Below are positions 1 to 7,664 of a DNA stretch of 38,168 nt, piece after piece. The stretch comes from CAZCBN01 sp964496975 (lineage in GTDB: Bacteria > Planctomycetota > Phycisphaerae > Phycisphaerales > UBA1924), in assembly GCA_964496975.1 (NCBI GenBank), contig CAZCBN010000018.1, forward strand, positions 1 through 38,168, in the 5' to 3' direction. Position 1 is the first letter of the stretch. Each line of letters starts with the position of its first letter. The notes beneath the pieces are model-generated. The model saw nothing but the letters and a program-made list of their open reading frames with translations. It did not search any database and was not told the origin of the DNA. The position numbers and the translations under genes were made by a program.

Positions 1-661
1 CGATCTTGATGCGCTCGGCGGTCTGCTCGCCGATCATCAGGTTGTAGGTGCGCTTCATGTGGTTGATGACGGCCTCGTCCATGTCGTCGCCGGCGACGCG
101 GACGGACTGGCACGTCGCGATGTCGGCGAGGGACATGATGGCGACCTCGGTGGTGCCGCCGCCGATGTCGACGATCATGCTGGCCGTGGGGTCGGCCACG
201 GGGAGGCCCGCGCCGATGGCGGCGGCCATGGGCTCTTCGATGAGGTAGGTGCGCCGGGCGCCGGCGCGGTCGGCGGAATCCAGCACGGCACGCTTCTCAA
301 CCGCGGTGATGCCGCTGGGGATCGAGATGACCACGCGGGGGCCCAGGATGCGGTAGGAGCCGGTGACCTTGTTGATGAAGTAGGTGAGCATGGCCTCGGT
401 GATCTCAAAGTCGGAGATCACGCCGTCCTTGAGGGGGCGGATGGCCTGGATGCTGCCGGGCGTTTTGCCGAGCATTTCCTTGGCGACCCAGCCGACGGCC
501 TGGCCGTTTTTGAGCACCTGGTTGGTGCCCTTTTTCACAGCGACGACGCTGGGCTCGTTGAGCACGATGCCCTGGCCCCGCACGGCGACGAGCGTGTTGC
601 ACGTGCCGAGGTCGATGCCCATGTCAACGCTGAAGAGCCTGCTGAAACGGTCGAGGAACAC
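1..661 (-). CDS. mreB: Rod shape-determining protein MreB, N-terminal part (cut by window edge)
   Basis: Bacterial actin homologue that polymerises under the inner membrane and positions elongation-phase wall synthesis. The reverse strand encodes 220 residues of the family's usual 330-350. An actin phosphate-1 loop (DLGTCNTLV) lies at about residues 17-25 and a phosphate-2 loop (VDIGGGTTEVA) follows further on. The last residues visible, MIGEQTAERIKI, match the MreB stretch after the second phosphate loop. I chose the GTG at 661 because it gives the usual short amphipathic N-terminus (FLDRFSRLF) and has AAGGGG about 10 bases upstream. The ATG at 622 would remove that membrane-binding segment. 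The C-terminus lies outside the window. The neighbouring anti-sigma gene lies upstream on the same strand, 250 bases away. Identity is secure; only the exact start is open. Confidence 0.95.
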   Translation of the reverse strand, partial: MFLDRFSRLFSVDMGIDLGTCNTLVAVRGQGIVLNEPSVVAVKKGTNQVLKNGQAVGWVAKEMLGKTPGSIQAIRPLKDGVISDFEITEAMLTYFINKVTGSYRILGPRVVISIPSGITAVEKRAVLDSADRAGARRTYLIEEPMAAAIGAGLPVADPTASMIVDIGGGTTEVAIMSLADIATCQSVRVAGDDMDEAVINHMKRTYNLMIGEQTAERIKI

Positions 662-912
662 GCGGGGAGAACCCCTTCGACGCGACGCCGCGCTGGGTGT
701 GGGCCGGGGGAGCCGGCGCTTGCGGGGGAGCCACGGACCGTCCGTAGTCGACTCACCCGTGTAGAAGGTATCGTCCGAGAAGCGTTTCCGCCACCAGGCG
801 GGGATGTGCGCGGCCTGGGGCCCAACCACCAGCGGTGCCCGATGGCCGGGATGAAATGCGAACAAATAACGAACGGCGTGCTTTCCGCGTTTCGACGTGC
901 GGCGGCTCCGCC

Positions 913-1998
913 TCAGCCCTCGCGCGGGGCGACGACGACCCGGCGCGTCAGGTCGGGGACCCAGGTGCCGCCGGGGGCCTCGATGGTGACGGCGAAGAGG
1001 GCGACGCGGCGAACGTCGATGCCGGGCTGGATGGGGACGAGAACCTCGCCGTCGGCGGTGGCGTTGAAGACGCCCCCGCTGACTTTCTGCTCCAGGCCCC
1101 GGTCGTCGATGATCCAGACCTGGTACTGCTCGACGGCCGGGTCGTTGACGGCGAGGCCCACGAAGCGGAGGTAGCCCGTCTGGAGGTCGTCGTTCCAGGT
1201 GACGTCGCCCGTGACCTGCCGCTGCTCGGCGGGGGCGTCGGGTAGGTCAAAGGGGGCCCAGGCGAGGCGGACGGTGCCGGGGGTTTCGAGGAGCTTGCGC
1301 CGGTTGGCCTGCAGCTCGGCGGGGTCGACGGGGGCCTCGTAGCGGGCCAGGACGAGGCGGGTCTCGTCGAGCTCGCTGGTCGCCTCGGCGAGTTGGCGGG
1401 CGAGGGCCACCTCGCGGGCGGCGGCGTCGGCCAGGCGGCGCTCGGCGTCGCTCGCGGCTTGGTCGCGTTCGGCGAGGCGACGCTGCAGGTCCTCCGCCGC
1501 CGCGCCCGCGGCGGCGAGGCGCTGGGCGTTCTGCTCGACGCGCTCGCGGAGGGAGGCGGCGTCGGCCTCCAGGCGGTCGGCCCGCTCGCGCGATCGCGAT
1601 GCCATGAGGCCCAGCGTCACCGACGCCGCGACAGCGAGCAACGCGGCGAGCGCGAGCCACGGCGTAAGGGTGCCGCGGGGCCTCGCGGCGGGAGCGCTCT
1701 CGAACAGAATGCTCTGCGGCCGGGCGAGCAGGCGGTGGCCGTCGGCGACGAGGCGGGCCCGCAGGGCGCTCGGCAGCGCGGGGGCCGCGTCGGTGGCGAC
1801 GGGCTCGGCGGCCACGGCGGCGAGGGTCTCGCCAAAGGCTGCGTCAAAGGCGTGCTGCGGGCCGTCGTCATCCACGCTCGCGGCGAGGTCGCGGAGGGCC
1901 TCAAGCTCGGCCGCGTCCTCGGGGGAGATGGCGCCGAGTGCCTCGTCGGCGAGGAGCTCGTAGAGGCGGGTGCGCTTGGCGGGGTCGAGGGGGCTCAC
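913..1998 (-). CDS. Anti-sigma factor, RskA-like, single-pass membrane protein with coiled coil
   Basis: Probable anti-sigma factor for the ECF sigma gene just upstream. The 361-residue product has a cytoplasmic N-terminal part (1-110) with a short helical zinc-less anti-sigma-like start, and one transmembrane segment at about 111-133 (LTPWLALAALLAVAASVTLG). A long charged coiled coil spans about 136-225. The C-terminal domain (about 245-361) resembles the anti-sigma-K (RskA) fold, with GYLRFVGLAVNDP, YQVWIIDD and a closing IEAPGG segment. The GTG start at 1998 overlaps the sigma stop as GTGA and has GGGAGG upstream, so the two genes are translationally coupled. An open frame continues upstream in this frame, but it lies inside the sigma gene and should not be used as the N-terminus. 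The family assignment comes from the C-terminal domain and the context. The signal sensed is unknown. Confidence 0.85.
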   Translation of the reverse strand: MSPLDPAKRTRLYELLADEALGAISPEDAAELEALRDLAASVDDDGPQHAFDAAFGETLAAVAAEPVATDAAPALPSALRARLVADGHRLLARPQSILFESAPAARPRGTLTPWLALAALLAVAASVTLGLMASRSRERADRLEADAASLRERVEQNAQRLAAAGAAAEDLQRRLAERDQAASDAERRLADAAAREVALARQLAEATSELDETRLVLARYEAPVDPAELQANRRKLLETPGTVRLAWAPFDLPDAPAEQRQVTGDVTWNDDLQTGYLRFVGLAVNDPAVEQYQVWIIDDRGLEQKVSGGVFNATADGEVLVPIQPGIDVRRVALFAVTIEAPGGTWVPDLTRRVVVAPREG

Positions 1999-2552
1999 GC
2001 GGCACCTCCCGTTCCGGCCGGGGTCGTCCGATCGGCGTCGAAGTGCTCGGCCAGGCGGCTGAACGCCCGGCGGATGCGCGACTTGACGGTGCCGATCGGC
2101 GTAGCCGTGACCTCGCTGATCTGATGATGCGTCATCCCGTGACGCAGCGAGAGCCACACGACGCACCGCTCATCCTCCGGCAGACGGTTGAACTCGGCGA
2201 CCGCGACCTGGGCCTCGGGGCGGTCGGGGCCGGGCGGCGTCAGGACCATGGTGTCCTCGCTCCGCCGCACCAGCGCGTCGCGCCGCCGGCGTGAGGTGAC
2301 GCGGCGGCGGTAGTCCAGCAGCTTTCGATGGGCGAGGGTCGCGATGAACGCGGCCTCGGAACCGCGAGCCGGATCAAACTTGGACGCCGCGAGCCACACC
2401 GCGAGAAACACCTCCTGCACCGCGTCCTCGGCCTCGCCCCCGGCGTTGTCGAGGTACCGCCGCGCGAGCGACCAGACCATCGAGCCGTAGGCGTCGACGC
2501 ATTCCTGTACCGCCGGCGCGTCGCCCTGGGCGACCCGTTGCAGCAGGCTCAT
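1995..2552 (-). CDS. RNA polymerase sigma factor, ECF type
   Basis: Sigma-70 family factor with only regions 2 and 4, 185 residues, the normal ECF size. Region 2 covers about residues 8-90, with AEDAVQEVFLAVW (core binding) and FIATLAHRKLLDYRRR (promoter melting). Region 4 covers about 120-172, with LPEDERCVVWLSL and the helix-turn-helix HHQISEVTATPIGTVKSRI. The ATG at 2552 gives the typical MSLLQRVAQGD opening and follows GGTGAG. An in-frame start nine codons upstream (2579) is possible but lacks a good ribosome site. It is the first gene of a pair with the RskA-like anti-sigma factor, and the stop and next start overlap. Such pairs usually autoregulate, but I cannot point to a promoter sequence with confidence. 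Confidence 0.93.
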   Translation of the reverse strand: MSLLQRVAQGDAPAVQECVDAYGSMVWSLARRYLDNAGGEAEDAVQEVFLAVWLAASKFDPARGSEAAFIATLAHRKLLDYRRRVTSRRRRDALVRRSEDTMVLTPPGPDRPEAQVAVAEFNRLPEDERCVVWLSLRHGMTHHQISEVTATPIGTVKSRIRRAFSRLAEHFDADRTTPAGTGGAA

Positions 2553-2666
2553 GATGGTCTCACCCCGAACGGCATACACACCCAGCGTACTACGCGGGAG
2601 GCGGGCCCGCGGATGACCGGGCGGCGGCGGAATCTCCCCGGTCTTGGGCGAGGCGGCGGGGCCGAG

Positions 2667-2708
2667 AACAAAAGCCCCTCGCGGCTCCGGGATCGAGCCG
2701 CGAGGGGC
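2667..2708 (-). terminator. Intrinsic terminator of the membrane coiled-coil gene
   Basis: A perfect 14-bp inverted repeat (GCCCCTCGCGGCTC at 2674-2687, its complement at 2695-2708) with a 7-base loop. Read on the minus strand it is followed directly by TTTTGTT. It lies 79 bases beyond the stop of the gene ending at 2787 and before the ECF sigma start at 2552. This separates the two transcription units. Confidence 0.9.
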
Positions 2709-2786
2709 AGGGGAGTGGAAGGGGATGGGTCGTCAGGGTGGCCCGCACGCCGCGGGGGCGGCATCGCCCGGCGGGCGCGGGGGGCG

Positions 2787-3752
2787 TTAGTTGTTGGAGA
2801 CCATCGAGGGCAGGTCGATGACGACGGCCTCGCCCGGGTGCTCGCCCGCCTCGTCGCCCTCAGAGTCGCCCCGGATGATGGTGGGCTGCACGGTGGCGGC
2901 GTTGCGGGGCTGCGTGGGCGTGCCGGACTCCACGAGGTACGCGGCCTCGCGCTCGTAGTCGCGGGCGTCGGAGCGTGTGGTGGCGGCGGCCAGGCGGGCC
3001 TTCTGCTCGCCGCGGACGCGGTCGAGGCGCTGCGTGAGCTGGTCGACGCTCGCGGCCTGGTAGCGGCTGTGCTCGTCGATGCTGCGCTGGCGGTCCTCGA
3101 TGAGCGCGATCATGCGGTCGCCGCGGGCGATCGAGTCGATCTGCGCGTCGATCTGGAAGAGCTTGGTCTGGAACTCGGCCTGCTCGAGCTCGAGCTTGGC
3201 GAGCAGGGTGGTGAGCTGCTCGCGCTGGTCGCTCAGGTAGCCCATCTCGGTCTGGAGATCGGTCGCGCGGCCCTCGTGCGAGCGGCGGGTCTGGTCGACC
3301 TGGTTGCGGCGGGCGGTGGCCTCGTCGATCGGGATGGCCCGGCCTTCGAACGCAACGCGGATGATCGGCCCGCGGCCGGCCTCGGCGGCGGCGTGGGCCC
3401 GGTCCACCAGCGCGTTGAGCTGGGTGAGGTCGGCCGTCGTCAGCGCGACGACCTTCTCGCTGATCGCGAGCTCGCGGCCCACCTGGGCGATCTGGTCCTC
3501 GACCTCGCCCAGGTCGGCCCGAACGGCGGCGATGCGCTGCGGGTACTCCGCCTGCAACTGCACGAGCTGGGCCCGCAGCGCGGCGGGGTCGTCGATGTTG
3601 CGGTCGATGGCCGTCGCGACGGCGTGGCCCGACTGGTGCAGGATGGCGCGGACGCTCCCGGGACGGACGGTCTCGGCGAGAAACGCCGCGCCACCGCCCA
3701 CCAGGCCGCCGACCACCACGATCCTCACGATGCCCTTCACAACAGCGCCCAT
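2787..3752 (-). CDS. Membrane-anchored coiled-coil protein, function unknown
   Basis: I do not recognise a named family. The product has 321 residues. An N-terminal hydrophobic segment at about 7-26 (GIVRIVVVGGLVGGGAAFLA) would anchor it in the inner membrane. The rest, from about residue 50 to 280, is almost all charged, alanine- and glutamine-rich heptad-like sequence typical of long coiled coils. Examples are LRAQLVQLQAEYPQRIAAV and the DLTQLNALVDRAHAA region. The last 45 residues look disordered and end in IDLPSMVSNN. The ATG at 3752 has GGAAAGGA eight bases upstream. It is transcribed alone, divergent from an ECF sigma gene, and is closed by a strong terminator. A structural or scaffold role at the envelope is possible, but that is a guess from shape only. 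Confidence 0.8.
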   Translation of the reverse strand: MGAVVKGIVRIVVVGGLVGGGAAFLAETVRPGSVRAILHQSGHAVATAIDRNIDDPAALRAQLVQLQAEYPQRIAAVRADLGEVEDQIAQVGRELAISEKVVALTTADLTQLNALVDRAHAAAEAGRGPIIRVAFEGRAIPIDEATARRNQVDQTRRSHEGRATDLQTEMGYLSDQREQLTTLLAKLELEQAEFQTKLFQIDAQIDSIARGDRMIALIEDRQRSIDEHSRYQAASVDQLTQRLDRVRGEQKARLAAATTRSDARDYEREAAYLVESGTPTQPRNAATVQPTIIRGDSEGDEAGEHPGEAVVIDLPSMVSNN

Positions 3753-4121
3753 GGCCTTCGTCCTTTCCGTGCGCCCGCCGGAGGTCACTTGCCTCGGCGG
3801 TGTGGTTGCATTGGGGGGCGGGGGGCGGCGGTTTCGCGCGGCGCGATCGTCGCCTGTGCCCCGGTTCTGTTCCCGGTCCGGCCGGGCAGGGGGCGGGTGG
3901 GTGGTCCACCTGCCCCTCGCGTCCTTCCGGGCCCGCTCGGCCCGGCAAGGGAACGGGCGGACGAGGAGTAGTTGGGAAATCCGCGGCCGACATTTCAGGC
4001 CGGGTGTGCGGGGCGACGCGGGTACGCTTGGCGTGCGGGCGTCGCGGCGGCCGATGTGCGGGGCCGAGGGCGCGCCGCGGGCCGGCGAGTCTCGCCCGTA
4101 CCCCCGGGACAACCGAACACC
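3753..4121. other. Divergent intergenic region with G-quadruplex-like tracts
   Basis: This 369-base gap separates the coiled-coil gene (minus) from the second ECF sigma gene (plus), so it must hold both promoters. I see no convincing -35/-10 pair. It does contain very G-rich plus-strand tracts: two runs of six G at about 3812-3825, and a canonical four-run G-quadruplex motif at 3884-3901 (runs of 3, 5, 3 and 3 G with loops of 1-2 bases). A short imperfect hairpin (GGGCAGG at 3884-3890 with CCTGCCC at 3909-3915) overlaps that motif. No small coding frame stands out. Confidence 0.5.
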
Positions 4122-4910
4122 ATGCTGCCATCGCCCACCACCGGCTTCCTCCAGCGCTTGCGCAGCGGCGAAGAAGCCGCTTGGTTTGAGCTTTGGCAAA
4201 CCTTTGGGCCGGTGGTGCGGACGCAGCTCGCCAAGTGGGGGCGGGGGCGGATCAGTCCGGAAACCGTGCAGGATCTGTCGCAGGAGACCCTCGCGGCGCT
4301 CTCGGGCTCGATCGATCGCTTTGACCCCTCGCGCGGGGCCCGGTTCAGCACGTGGCTGCTGGCGATCGCCAAGCACGTGCTGGGCGACGCGATGGACAAG
4401 AAGAGCGCGCAGAAGCGGGGTGGGGGCAAGGCGGCGTCCGAGCTGGACGAGTCGTGGATGGTGGCGTCGGCCGCCCCCGCGGCGGACGAGGCGTACGAAC
4501 GGGCGGTGTTTGGGGCGAAGGTGGAGGCGGCGATCCGGGCGGTGGAGGCCGACTGCGACTTTTTGGACTTTTCCATCTATCGCATGCGCGTGCTGGACGG
4601 CCTGTCGGGCAAGGACGTGGCCGCCCAGGTCGGCGTGAGCGAGCCGACGGTGAGCCGGCGTTTGGCCCGGGTGCGGGATCTTCTGCGGAGTCGGCTGTTG
4701 GAGGTGGTGACCAAGTTCAGCTTCACCGCGGAGGAGGCGGGTGAGCTTGGGCGAAACGGACTCGACCCTTCCCCCAACACCACGGGCGTCTCGGTGGCGG
4801 ACAAGTCGGCGGACGCGCACTTTGATGAGGCCGTCGGCGAGATCTACCACCGGCACCTGGCCCTGCGTGCCGCGGACGAGCGATGGCTCAGCGGCTCGTG
4901 GCCCGGGTGA
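4122..4910 (+). CDS. RNA polymerase sigma factor, ECF type, with C-terminal extension
   Basis: Sigma-70 family factor of 262 residues, longer than the usual 180-200. Region 2 lies at about 13-95, with ETVQDLSQETLAALSGSIDR and the core-contacting RFSTWLLAIAKHVLGD. A lysine- and glycine-rich linker follows. Region 4 lies at about 135-190, with GLSGKDVAAQVGVSEPTVSR as the helix-turn-helix. Residues 195-262 are an extra C-terminal segment with no family I recognise. The ATG at 4122 starts the conserved MLPSPTTGFLQRLRSGEE. The open frame runs 50 codons further up, but that part is unlike any sigma N-terminus. The membrane Ser/Thr kinase follows 109 bases downstream on the same strand. Sigma factors with extra tails are known in groups regulated by phosphorylation, so a kinase link is a reasonable inference but is not shown by the sequence. 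Confidence 0.9.
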   Translation: MLPSPTTGFLQRLRSGEEAAWFELWQTFGPVVRTQLAKWGRGRISPETVQDLSQETLAALSGSIDRFDPSRGARFSTWLLAIAKHVLGDAMDKKSAQKRGGGKAASELDESWMVASAAPAADEAYERAVFGAKVEAAIRAVEADCDFLDFSIYRMRVLDGLSGKDVAAQVGVSEPTVSRRLARVRDLLRSRLLEVVTKFSFTAEEAGELGRNGLDPSPNTTGVSVADKSADAHFDEAVGEIYHRHLALRAADERWLSGSWPG

Positions 4911-4953
4911 ATCGTCACGCGGGCGGGGCGGCGAGGCCGTGATCGCCGGCCCG

Positions 4954-4986
4954 GGTTCAGCCCAGGTTCAGCCCCGGTTCGGCCCG
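4954..4986 (+). repeat. Three tandem 11-bp repeats (GGTTCAGCCCN)
   Basis: Three head-to-tail copies at 4954, 4965 and 4976 read GGTTCAGCCCA, GGTTCAGCCCC and GGTTCGGCCCG. They lie in the 109-base gap between the sigma stop and the kinase start, 34 bases before the kinase ATG. The period is one helical turn, as in a phased protein-binding site. A chance tandem duplication is also possible. Confidence 0.6.
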
Positions 4987-5019
4987 GGGCGTTCCGATGG
5001 CTTCGAGGGGGTCTGAGCG

Positions 5020-7500
5020 ATGGTCGAGGGCATCGGGGTGCTGCTGATCGCGGTGGCGGTGGCGGTGGCGGCCATCGTCGGCGGGTGGCTGGTCTTTGCC
5101 GCGGCCAGGGGCGTCGGGGCGCTGACGATGCACCTGTGGCGCTTCGTCAGCGGCGTCGTGAAGGATCTGCTCCGCTGCGTGGGGGCGCTGGTCGTGGCGT
5201 GCGTCGTGGCGCCGCTGATCGTCCTGAGCGTTGTCATCGGCCGGTGGAGCGCCGCGTCGCACTACGGCCGGGCGCTCAGCGCCGAGGTGCGGGCCGCCGC
5301 GGCGTGCCTGTACCGCGTCTTCATCGGGCACCCGGCGCGGCTCATCGGGCTGCGCGGCGTGGCGGAGTCGGTCGAGCGGCGCCTCGTGGACGTGGTGGCC
5401 GCGGCGCCGACGCGGGACCGACCCGTGGGCGTGCCGGGGAACCGGGCCGTCGCGACGTTTGAGGGGTACGAGATCGTCGGCTCCCTCGCGGGCGGCGGCA
5501 GCGGCGGCAAGCTGTACGTCGCGGAGCCGCTGCCGGCGAAGCTCGCCGCGTTCGCGAAGCGCGGCCAGGCCGACGTGGGCCGGGTGGTCATCAAGTCGTT
5601 CAGCCTGGCCGACGGGTCAAGCCTGCCGCAGATCGTGCGCGAGAGCCGGGCGCTGGACGCGGCGCGGAACATGGGCCTCGTGCTCGAGCACGAGTTGACG
5701 CCCGAGCGGTTCTTCTATGTGACGCGGTTCGTGCCGGGCGACAGCCTGACGGTGGCGACGGGCCGGCTCCACGCGCAGGCGGGGCCCGAGGGGCTGGGCG
5801 GGGCGTCGCTCGCCCGGGCGCTGGGCTACGTCGCCGACCTGCTCGCCACGCTGAAGCAGTACCACGAGGGCGGCCTCTGGCACAAGGACGTGAAGCCCGA
5901 CAACATCATCGTCGACGCCGAGACGGGCCGCGCCCATCTCGTCGATCTGGGCCTCGTCACGCCGCTGCGCTCGGCGATGACGCTGACCACGCACGGCACC
6001 GAGTACTTCCGCGACCCCGAGCTGGTGCGGCAGGCCCTGCGCGGCGTGAAGGTGCACCAGATCGACGGCGCACGCTTTGACGTCTACGCGGTCGGCGCGG
6101 TGCTCTTCAGCGTCGTCGAGAACTCCTTCCCCGCGCACGGCGGGCTGAGCCGCATCACCAAGCGCTGCCCCGAGGCCCTGCGCTGGATCGTCCGCCGGGC
6201 GATGACGGAGTACGACAAGCGCTACGCGACCTGCGCCGAGATGCTCGCCGACGTGGTCGCGCTGCTGTCCGCCAGCGACCCGTTCGCGTTTAAGCCGGCC
6301 GAGCTGCCGAGCATGCGCGGCGGCGGCTCGCCGGCAGCGGAGGCCGAGCCGGAATGGACCTCGCCCGCGCCGGCCGCTCGGGCCGCCGCGTTCTCCGCCA
6401 CGCCGCCGCCGCTGCCCCCCGCCGCGGCAGGGCGTGCTGCTGTGGGTGGTGCTGCCCGCCCGCACATCCGCGTGACGGGGTGGTGGACGGGCCGGTACCG
6501 CGTCGCGGGCGGTGCCGCGATGCCCGGGGCCGAGTCGGTCGACCCCGCGATGCGTGCAACGTTCGCCGCGTTCGCCCGCGCTGCGTCCGCCCAGGCCGAG
6601 CGTGCCGGCCGGCGTGCCGCGCCCGCGGAACGCGCCCCGCGTCGCACGGCCGCGCAGCAGCTCGCCTCGGCCCGTGAGCGCGTCGCGCGTCGCCGCGCGA
6701 ATGCGCTGGACCGCATGCGTCGCCGGCAGGGCGTGCTGCGCCGCTCCGGCCCGCCGATGGCGCTGACGCCCGCGGTGGTGTTCGGGCTCGTGTTCGCGAT
6801 GGCGGTGCTCTTTGCCGCGGGGATGATCATCCTTGCAACGCGGCGTTCACCGAGCGTGGCGGTTTCGGTGTCCGGCGGCGAGGCGACCTGGGAGGCCGCC
6901 TGGGCCGAGGCCGAGCGCCAGTGGGCCGCGGCCGAGGAGAAATGGGATCGCGCCGAAGAAGAGATGGCCGCCGCGATTGCCGCGGAGGGCCACGCGGCCG
7001 CCCACGCCTCGAGCGGCATCGACACCGGCGACCTTCCCGAGGCTCCCGCGCCCTCGCTCAGCGGCTTTGGACTCTTCGTCGCCGCCCCGGGCCCGCTGTC
7101 CGCGGATGTGCGTGATCGGCTCGCGTCAGAGTTTGCCCCGCTCGCCGCCGCGGGCGCCGAGCCGCTGGGCCTGCTCGCCGCGGCTGATGCCCCGGCGTCC
7201 ATGACCGACACCATCGCCCGCGCGCGGCTGCTGCGGGCCGAGCACGCCGGCGATGACGAGGCCTTTTACTCCGCGCTGCTCGCGATGGACGCGGAGAGCG
7301 ACGACATCGACGCCGTGCTGTGGATCGCGCCGGGCGATTCCATTGAAAACCCCGTGGCGATGCTCAGCAACGACCCGGACGGCACGGACTCGCGGCTGAC
7401 CATGACCACCGCGGCGAGCGTTGACGCGGGCTGGATGATGCGATTCGTCGCCCACCAGCTGAGGCGTTCGGCGGAGTTCTCGCCGGCGGCGAGCCGTTGA
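5020..7500 (+). CDS. Transmembrane serine/threonine protein kinase
   Basis: Hanks-type kinase of 826 residues. Two hydrophobic segments (about 4-29 and 51-76) precede the kinase domain (about 148-430). Visible kinase residues are the glycine-rich loop GSLAGGGSGGKLYVAE (154-169), the ATP-binding lysine K192 (VVIKSF), and the catalytic loop HKDVKPDN (288-295) with D290 as base. DLG at 309-311 replaces the usual DFG, and the activation segment has HGTEYFRDPEL. A long Pro/Ala/Arg-rich linker follows. A third membrane segment lies at about 583-607, then a roughly 215-residue C-terminal region begins with a Trp/Glu/Ala coiled coil. I do not recognise that region. The order kinase-membrane-sensor suggests outside-to-inside signalling. 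The ATG at 5020 follows GAGGGG. The upstream ECF sigma gene is a candidate partner. The key residues suggest an active enzyme. Confidence 0.92.
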   Translation: MVEGIGVLLIAVAVAVAAIVGGWLVFAAARGVGALTMHLWRFVSGVVKDLLRCVGALVVACVVAPLIVLSVVIGRWSAASHYGRALSAEVRAAAACLYRVFIGHPARLIGLRGVAESVERRLVDVVAAAPTRDRPVGVPGNRAVATFEGYEIVGSLAGGGSGGKLYVAEPLPAKLAAFAKRGQADVGRVVIKSFSLADGSSLPQIVRESRALDAARNMGLVLEHELTPERFFYVTRFVPGDSLTVATGRLHAQAGPEGLGGASLARALGYVADLLATLKQYHEGGLWHKDVKPDNIIVDAETGRAHLVDLGLVTPLRSAMTLTTHGTEYFRDPELVRQALRGVKVHQIDGARFDVYAVGAVLFSVVENSFPAHGGLSRITKRCPEALRWIVRRAMTEYDKRYATCAEMLADVVALLSASDPFAFKPAELPSMRGGGSPAAEAEPEWTSPAPAARAAAFSATPPPLPPAAAGRAAVGGAARPHIRVTGWWTGRYRVAGGAAMPGAESVDPAMRATFAAFARAASAQAERAGRRAAPAERAPRRTAAQQLASARERVARRRANALDRMRRRQGVLRRSGPPMALTPAVVFGLVFAMAVLFAAGMIILATRRSPSVAVSVSGGEATWEAAWAEAERQWAAAEEKWDRAEEEMAAAIAAEGHAAAHASSGIDTGDLPEAPAPSLSGFGLFVAAPGPLSADVRDRLASEFAPLAAAGAEPLGLLAAADAPASMTDTIARARLLRAEHAGDDEAFYSALLAMDAESDDIDAVLWIAPGDSIENPVAMLSNDPDGTDSRLTMTTAASVDAGWMMRFVAHQLRRSAEFSPAASR

Positions 7501-7533
7501 AGGCGCGTGTAGATCGCGTGCCATCGGCCACGT

Positions 7534-7566
7534 GGCCGTTGAGAGGATGAACATCGCTCAACGGCC
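7534..7566. repeat. Inverted repeat between convergent kinase and sdhB genes
   Basis: A perfect 10-bp inverted repeat (GGCCGTTGAG at 7534-7543, CTCAACGGCC at 7557-7566) with a 13-base spacer. It lies in the 164-base gap between two genes that end toward each other. No T-run follows on either strand, so it is at best a weak or factor-dependent bidirectional terminator. Confidence 0.45.
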
Positions 7567-7664
7567 GCCCGATCGCGTCGGCGGCTTCCGGGCGGCACGA
7601 TCCCGTGAACCGCGCCGGCTCAACCGCAAGGCCCCACCGCCGGACGCGGATCGCTTGAAGCTGA

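Noticed and set aside
2787..4856. The long minus-strand frame extending past the coiled-coil gene to 4856
   Set aside because: The upstream half lies antisense to the ECF sigma gene and is unlike protein; the real start at 3752 has a ribosome site and membrane anchor.
7534..7566. Calling the inverted repeat after the kinase gene an intrinsic terminator
   Set aside because: No T-run follows on either strand, so I list it only as an inverted repeat.
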